Below the pieces are notes generated by a model. It saw only the letters and a list, made by a program, of their open reading frames with translations. It was not told where the DNA came from and did not search any database. A program made the position numbers and the translations under genes. A stretch of 64,000 nucleotides of DNA from Rapana venosa (lineage: Eukaryota > Mollusca > Gastropoda > Neogastropoda > Muricidae), in assembly GCA_028751875.1 (NCBI GenBank), contig CM054165.1, positions 25,393,488 through 25,457,487 on the forward strand. Reading direction: 5' to 3'. Positions 61,222 through 64,000 of this stretch are shown in pieces (within the stretch, counting starts at the first letter, position 1; every line of letters begins with the position of its first letter).

Positions 61222-61559
61222 TAACTCAATAATGTGATTGAAAACGAATCCATTACAATTTCAAACACTTTTTCCCTCTTCCACCCTCCAATCTGCCTCG
61301 CTATCATTCCTTCCAAAGAATGCATATGAATAAACTTCTCGCTCGCCAGTTTCATCATCCACTCATGGAATGAGCACATCTGTTTCTACATTAATTGCAA
61401 CAACTCAAAAGAAAACAAATTTCTTACAAGAAAATAATTAGGATATAGATTTCATACAATTTAGAGCTAGGCATTGTAGTATGTCAACTGTTTTGCCGTC
61501 TGTTGGAATGAAATATAGATTGTTGTATATCATGCATATGAGGCTGATTGTGCAGTAAT
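61220..61559. other. Unassigned sequence upstream of the RTE-like LINE
   Basis: AT-rich; no reading frame of note. The LINE protein begins abruptly after it. Confidence 0.5.
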
Positions 61560-61569
61560 TAGGAAGGTC

Positions 61570-62821
61570 ATGCTGCAGATAATATTGAATAGACTGAAGC
61601 CACAAGCAGAGACCATCATTGCTGAGGAACAAGCAGGTTTCAGAGCAAGGCGCAGCACAACAGAACAGATATTCAACCTCAGAATACTATGTGAGCGGTA
61701 CCTTCAACATCAACAAGACCTTTACCACGTATTTATCGATTTTAAGAAGGCATTTGACAGGGTGTGGCATGCAGCTTTGTGGGCAACCATGATTTTGTAC
61801 AGCATCAATGCAAACCTGATCAGAGTCATCAAACAGCTGTACAGCGAGGCCACCAGTGCAGTGTACTACAACAACAACATTGAAGAATGGTTTCGAACAA
61901 CAGTTGGAGTAAGGCAGGGCTGTCTACTCTCACCCACTCTTTTCAACATCTTCCTTGAGAGAATCATGGCTGATGCACTGGAACATCATGAAGATCATCA
62001 GCATTGGTGGCAGAACTATCACAAACCTCCGCTTCGCAGATGACATTGATGGAATAGCAGGATCAGAAAAAGAGCTTGCCAGCCTACAGAACACTTGAAT
62101 AAGCCTCCAAAACATACGGCATGGAAATCAGTGCAGAGAAGACCAAACTGATGACTAATAACACCAACGGCATTAGCACTGATATCAGGGTTAATGATCA
62201 GAAGCTGGAAACAGTTCAAAGCTTCAAGTACCTGGGAGCCATTGTATCAGACCAGGGATCCAAGCCAGAAGTAGTATGCAGGACTGCACAGACAATAACA
62301 GCTTTGTCAAAACTAAACACCATCTGGAGAGATTAAAATATCTCACTTATCTCCAAGATCAAACTTATGCGCTCCCTTGTCATATCCATATTTCTGTATG
62401 CCTGTGAATCATGGACCCTGACTGCAGATTTGGAGAGAAGAGTACAGGCGGTGGAGATGAGATGCTTTCAGAGACTCCTTGGCATCTCCTACAACGACCA
62501 CATAAGCAACGAAAACGTGCATAACAGAATCCAGTAAACCATTGGACCCTATGAGAACCTTCTAACGATCGTGAAAAAGCGTAAACTTAAATGGTATGGG
62601 CATGTCACAAGATCCAAAGGAATTGCAAAGACAGTTTTACAAGGCACTGTCCAAGGAGGAAGAAGAAGAGGCAGACCAAGGAAGAGCTGGGAGGATAACA
62701 TCAGCGAATGGACAGGCCTAGAACTCAACAAAACCCTGAGAAAGGCAGAACAGAGAGAGGAATGGAGGGAACTGGTTGTTGAGTCTTTGAGAGTGCCCCC
62801 ACGGTCGGCAGACTACGGGAC

Positions 62822-62831
<10 letters not shown>
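61570..62831 (+). pseudogene. RTE-like reverse transcriptase and C-terminal region, several lesions
   Basis: Frame 61570-62043 carries LNRLKPQAETIIAEEQAGFR, ARRSTTEQIFNLRILCE, motif A FIDFKKAFDRVWHAALW and motif B TTVGVRQGCLLSPTLFNIF. A frameshift at about 62000 moves the catalytic LRFADDIDGIAGSEKEL into another frame. Then 62121-62336 reads MEISAEKTKLM and SFKYLGAIVSDQGSKPE up to a TAA. The next stretch (YACESWTLTADLERRVQAVE, CFQRLLGISYNDH) ends at a TAA near 62536. The last frame, 62571-62831, reads KLKWYGHVTRSKG, GGRRRGRPRKSWEDNISEWT and REEWRELVVESLRV, the classic C-terminus of these LINEs. Three or four lesions in total; inactive. Confidence 0.9.

Positions 62832-62903
<72 letters not shown>
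62822..62903. repeat. (GATA)n microsatellite
   Basis: About 20 uninterrupted GATA units, directly 3' of the LINE coding region. Confidence 0.97.
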
Positions 62904-63677
62904 TATATCATGCAGCCTTTTATCATCTTGCATCATAAGTTTCAATGTTATGTCTGAAGACACATAACATGAAGCAATATGAGATGTGCATTTGTGGTTG
63001 ATCGGTCAGATTTAAAGTCTGTAGTTTGTCTTTCAGGCAAGAACTACAGAGCGACATTGAAGATTATTGGAATCGAAAGAAGCCTATCGCATTTTATTTG
63101 TGCGTATTTCAGATGCACCAATTCTAAATCTGATTTGCACATCTATGATATGTTTGTAAGTTGTAACAGTCAAGTACAATTCCAGTGATATAGCAGATTT
63201 CAAATTCCAATAACCTGCAAACCTACTACGTTTTTTAATATGTGCGTACCAATTTTGATTGTGACAATTTTCCTTTGCTTGAATGCCAATAAGAATCCCT
63301 TACGCTTTGCACACCAAAAAAAACTCAATCCATACTTCTGGAATGTGTCCCGCACATATGATGCCTAACAAATCCTCCATTGATCACATAGTGTTAGAAG
63401 CATTACATAAGACAGACGAGGCAGTCTGGACTGGTTCATTCTTGCAAGACGAAGCCAATATTTTGTGCATGATGGATAAAGTATAATTGGATGTTAAAAC
63501 CATATTGTTTGGTGTTCTGGGGCTGACGTGGAACAAAAAGTAAGGCAGGTCAAGCCCCAAATTTCAGATCCATATAAAAGAATGCTTTTTATCGGTGAAT
63601 CAAATACCTAAAAACTCACCTAGTTTCCAGTGAGTTTTAAATACGTCAATAACCCCTTTCTTTGCTTTAACTGCCAT
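62904..63677. other. Unassigned sequence
   Basis: Small plus frames at 62979-63188 and 63283-63486 show no motif, signal peptide or repeat match. Nothing else is recognisable. Confidence 0.5.
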
Positions 63678-64000
63678 CTCTCTATGAAAAAAATCATCAC
63701 CCAGACCTGTCAGTCGTGCTACTATCAATTACGGCGTATTAGTGCAATTCGAAAGTACCTGTCCACTGATGCAACAGCCAAACTTGTCACTTCTCTCATT
63801 CTCTCACGTCTGGACTATTGCAATTCTCTTTTAGCTGGTCTGCCAGCAACATCTATCCACTCCTTTCAACGTATACAAAATCCGCAGCTCAACTAGTTCT
63901 CAGAAAGAAAAAATCTGAGCACATTACCCCTCTCTTGCGATCTCTCCACTGGCTGCCTGTGCCACAGAGAGTAGATTATAAGATCAGTACCCTCTGTTAC
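63678..64000 (+). pseudogene. LINE-A copy 2, reverse transcriptase fragment, runs off the window
   Basis: Begins abruptly at SMKKIITQTCQSCYYQLRRI, equivalent to 40613 of copy 1, and continues AIRKYLSTDATAKLVTSLIL, SRLDYCNSLLAGLPATSIHS and FQRIQN. It lacks the two extra residues (KYKY versus KY) seen in copy 1. After a stop at 63894 it continues in another frame towards the SLHWLPV-type segment, cut by the end of the window. 5'-truncated, inactive. Confidence 0.87.

Larger units (their letters stand above)
61560..62903 (+). mobile_element. RTE-like LINE, 5'-truncated, with (GATA)n tail
   Basis: Only the reverse transcriptase and C-terminal tail remain, with no endonuclease. The coding region leads directly into about 20 GATA units, a simple-repeat 3' end as known for RTE-type elements. 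The relation to the 33.7-36.7 kb element is clear from shared motifs (FIDFKKAFDRVWH, TTVGVRQGCLLSP), though the two are different subfamilies. Confidence 0.88.

Noticed and set aside
63283..63486. 67-codon plus frame of ordinary composition
   Set aside because: No motif, no homologue recognisable and no supporting signals; lengths like this occur by chance in AT-rich DNA.

Overview
The window looks like one chromosome end of an animal, most likely a marine invertebrate and possibly a gastropod mollusc. The reasons are the vertebrate-type telomere motif (CCCTAA on the + strand), several animal-type LINE retrotransposons, tRNA-derived SINEs, abundant CA/GA/GATA microsatellites, and the absence of any recognisable host gene. 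The taxon is inferred from the general look of the repeats, not proven. No host protein-coding gene, functional tRNA or rRNA gene, or CRISPR array is supported. Every convincing protein signal belongs to a retrotransposon relic.

Layout. Positions 1-38126 are a very long, always C-rich-on-plus, degenerate telomere-like array. It is interrupted by a ~1.05 kb island of SINE-derived DNA (18352-19403), a ~140 bp islet (33485-33622) and a nearly full-length RTE-like LINE on the minus strand (about 33690-36734). The array is not a random scatter of CCCTAA variants. A conserved CG-containing marker (core CCGTATCGCTAAC) recurs more than twenty times, and blocks of about 1.4 kb, 1.9 kb and ~95 bp are tandemly repeated as higher-order units. 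Some sub-blocks (notably 2880-9630) look like poorly polished copies of neighbouring blocks.

Positions 38127-64000 are subtelomeric DNA made of nested mobile elements. LINE-A (L2/CR1-like) at 40225 is split at 41104 by a 4 kb LINE-B insertion, with a 14 bp target-site duplication, and resumes at 45152. A second LINE-B copy lies on the minus strand from about 52520 down to 47600. Its ORF1 carries an exact ribosome-skipping 2A motif, and the copy is itself interrupted by two SINEs and an unclassified repeat (RepX). A third LINE-B copy (56990-58975) is also interrupted by RepX. An RTE-like LINE ending in a (GATA)n tail lies at 61560-62903, and a second LINE-A copy runs off the window end.

A 3 kb minisatellite with a 35 bp unit (about 86 copies, with internal 245 bp and 519 bp duplications) occupies 52893-55913. 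Three SINE-type families are shared between loci: SINE-A (18.4 and 46.7 kb), SINE-B (five loci) and an element fusing a tRNA-like head to a 5S rRNA-like segment (47.1 and 56.5-56.9 kb). The genes do not form pathways; the history of the window is telomere-repeat amplification plus layered retrotransposition.
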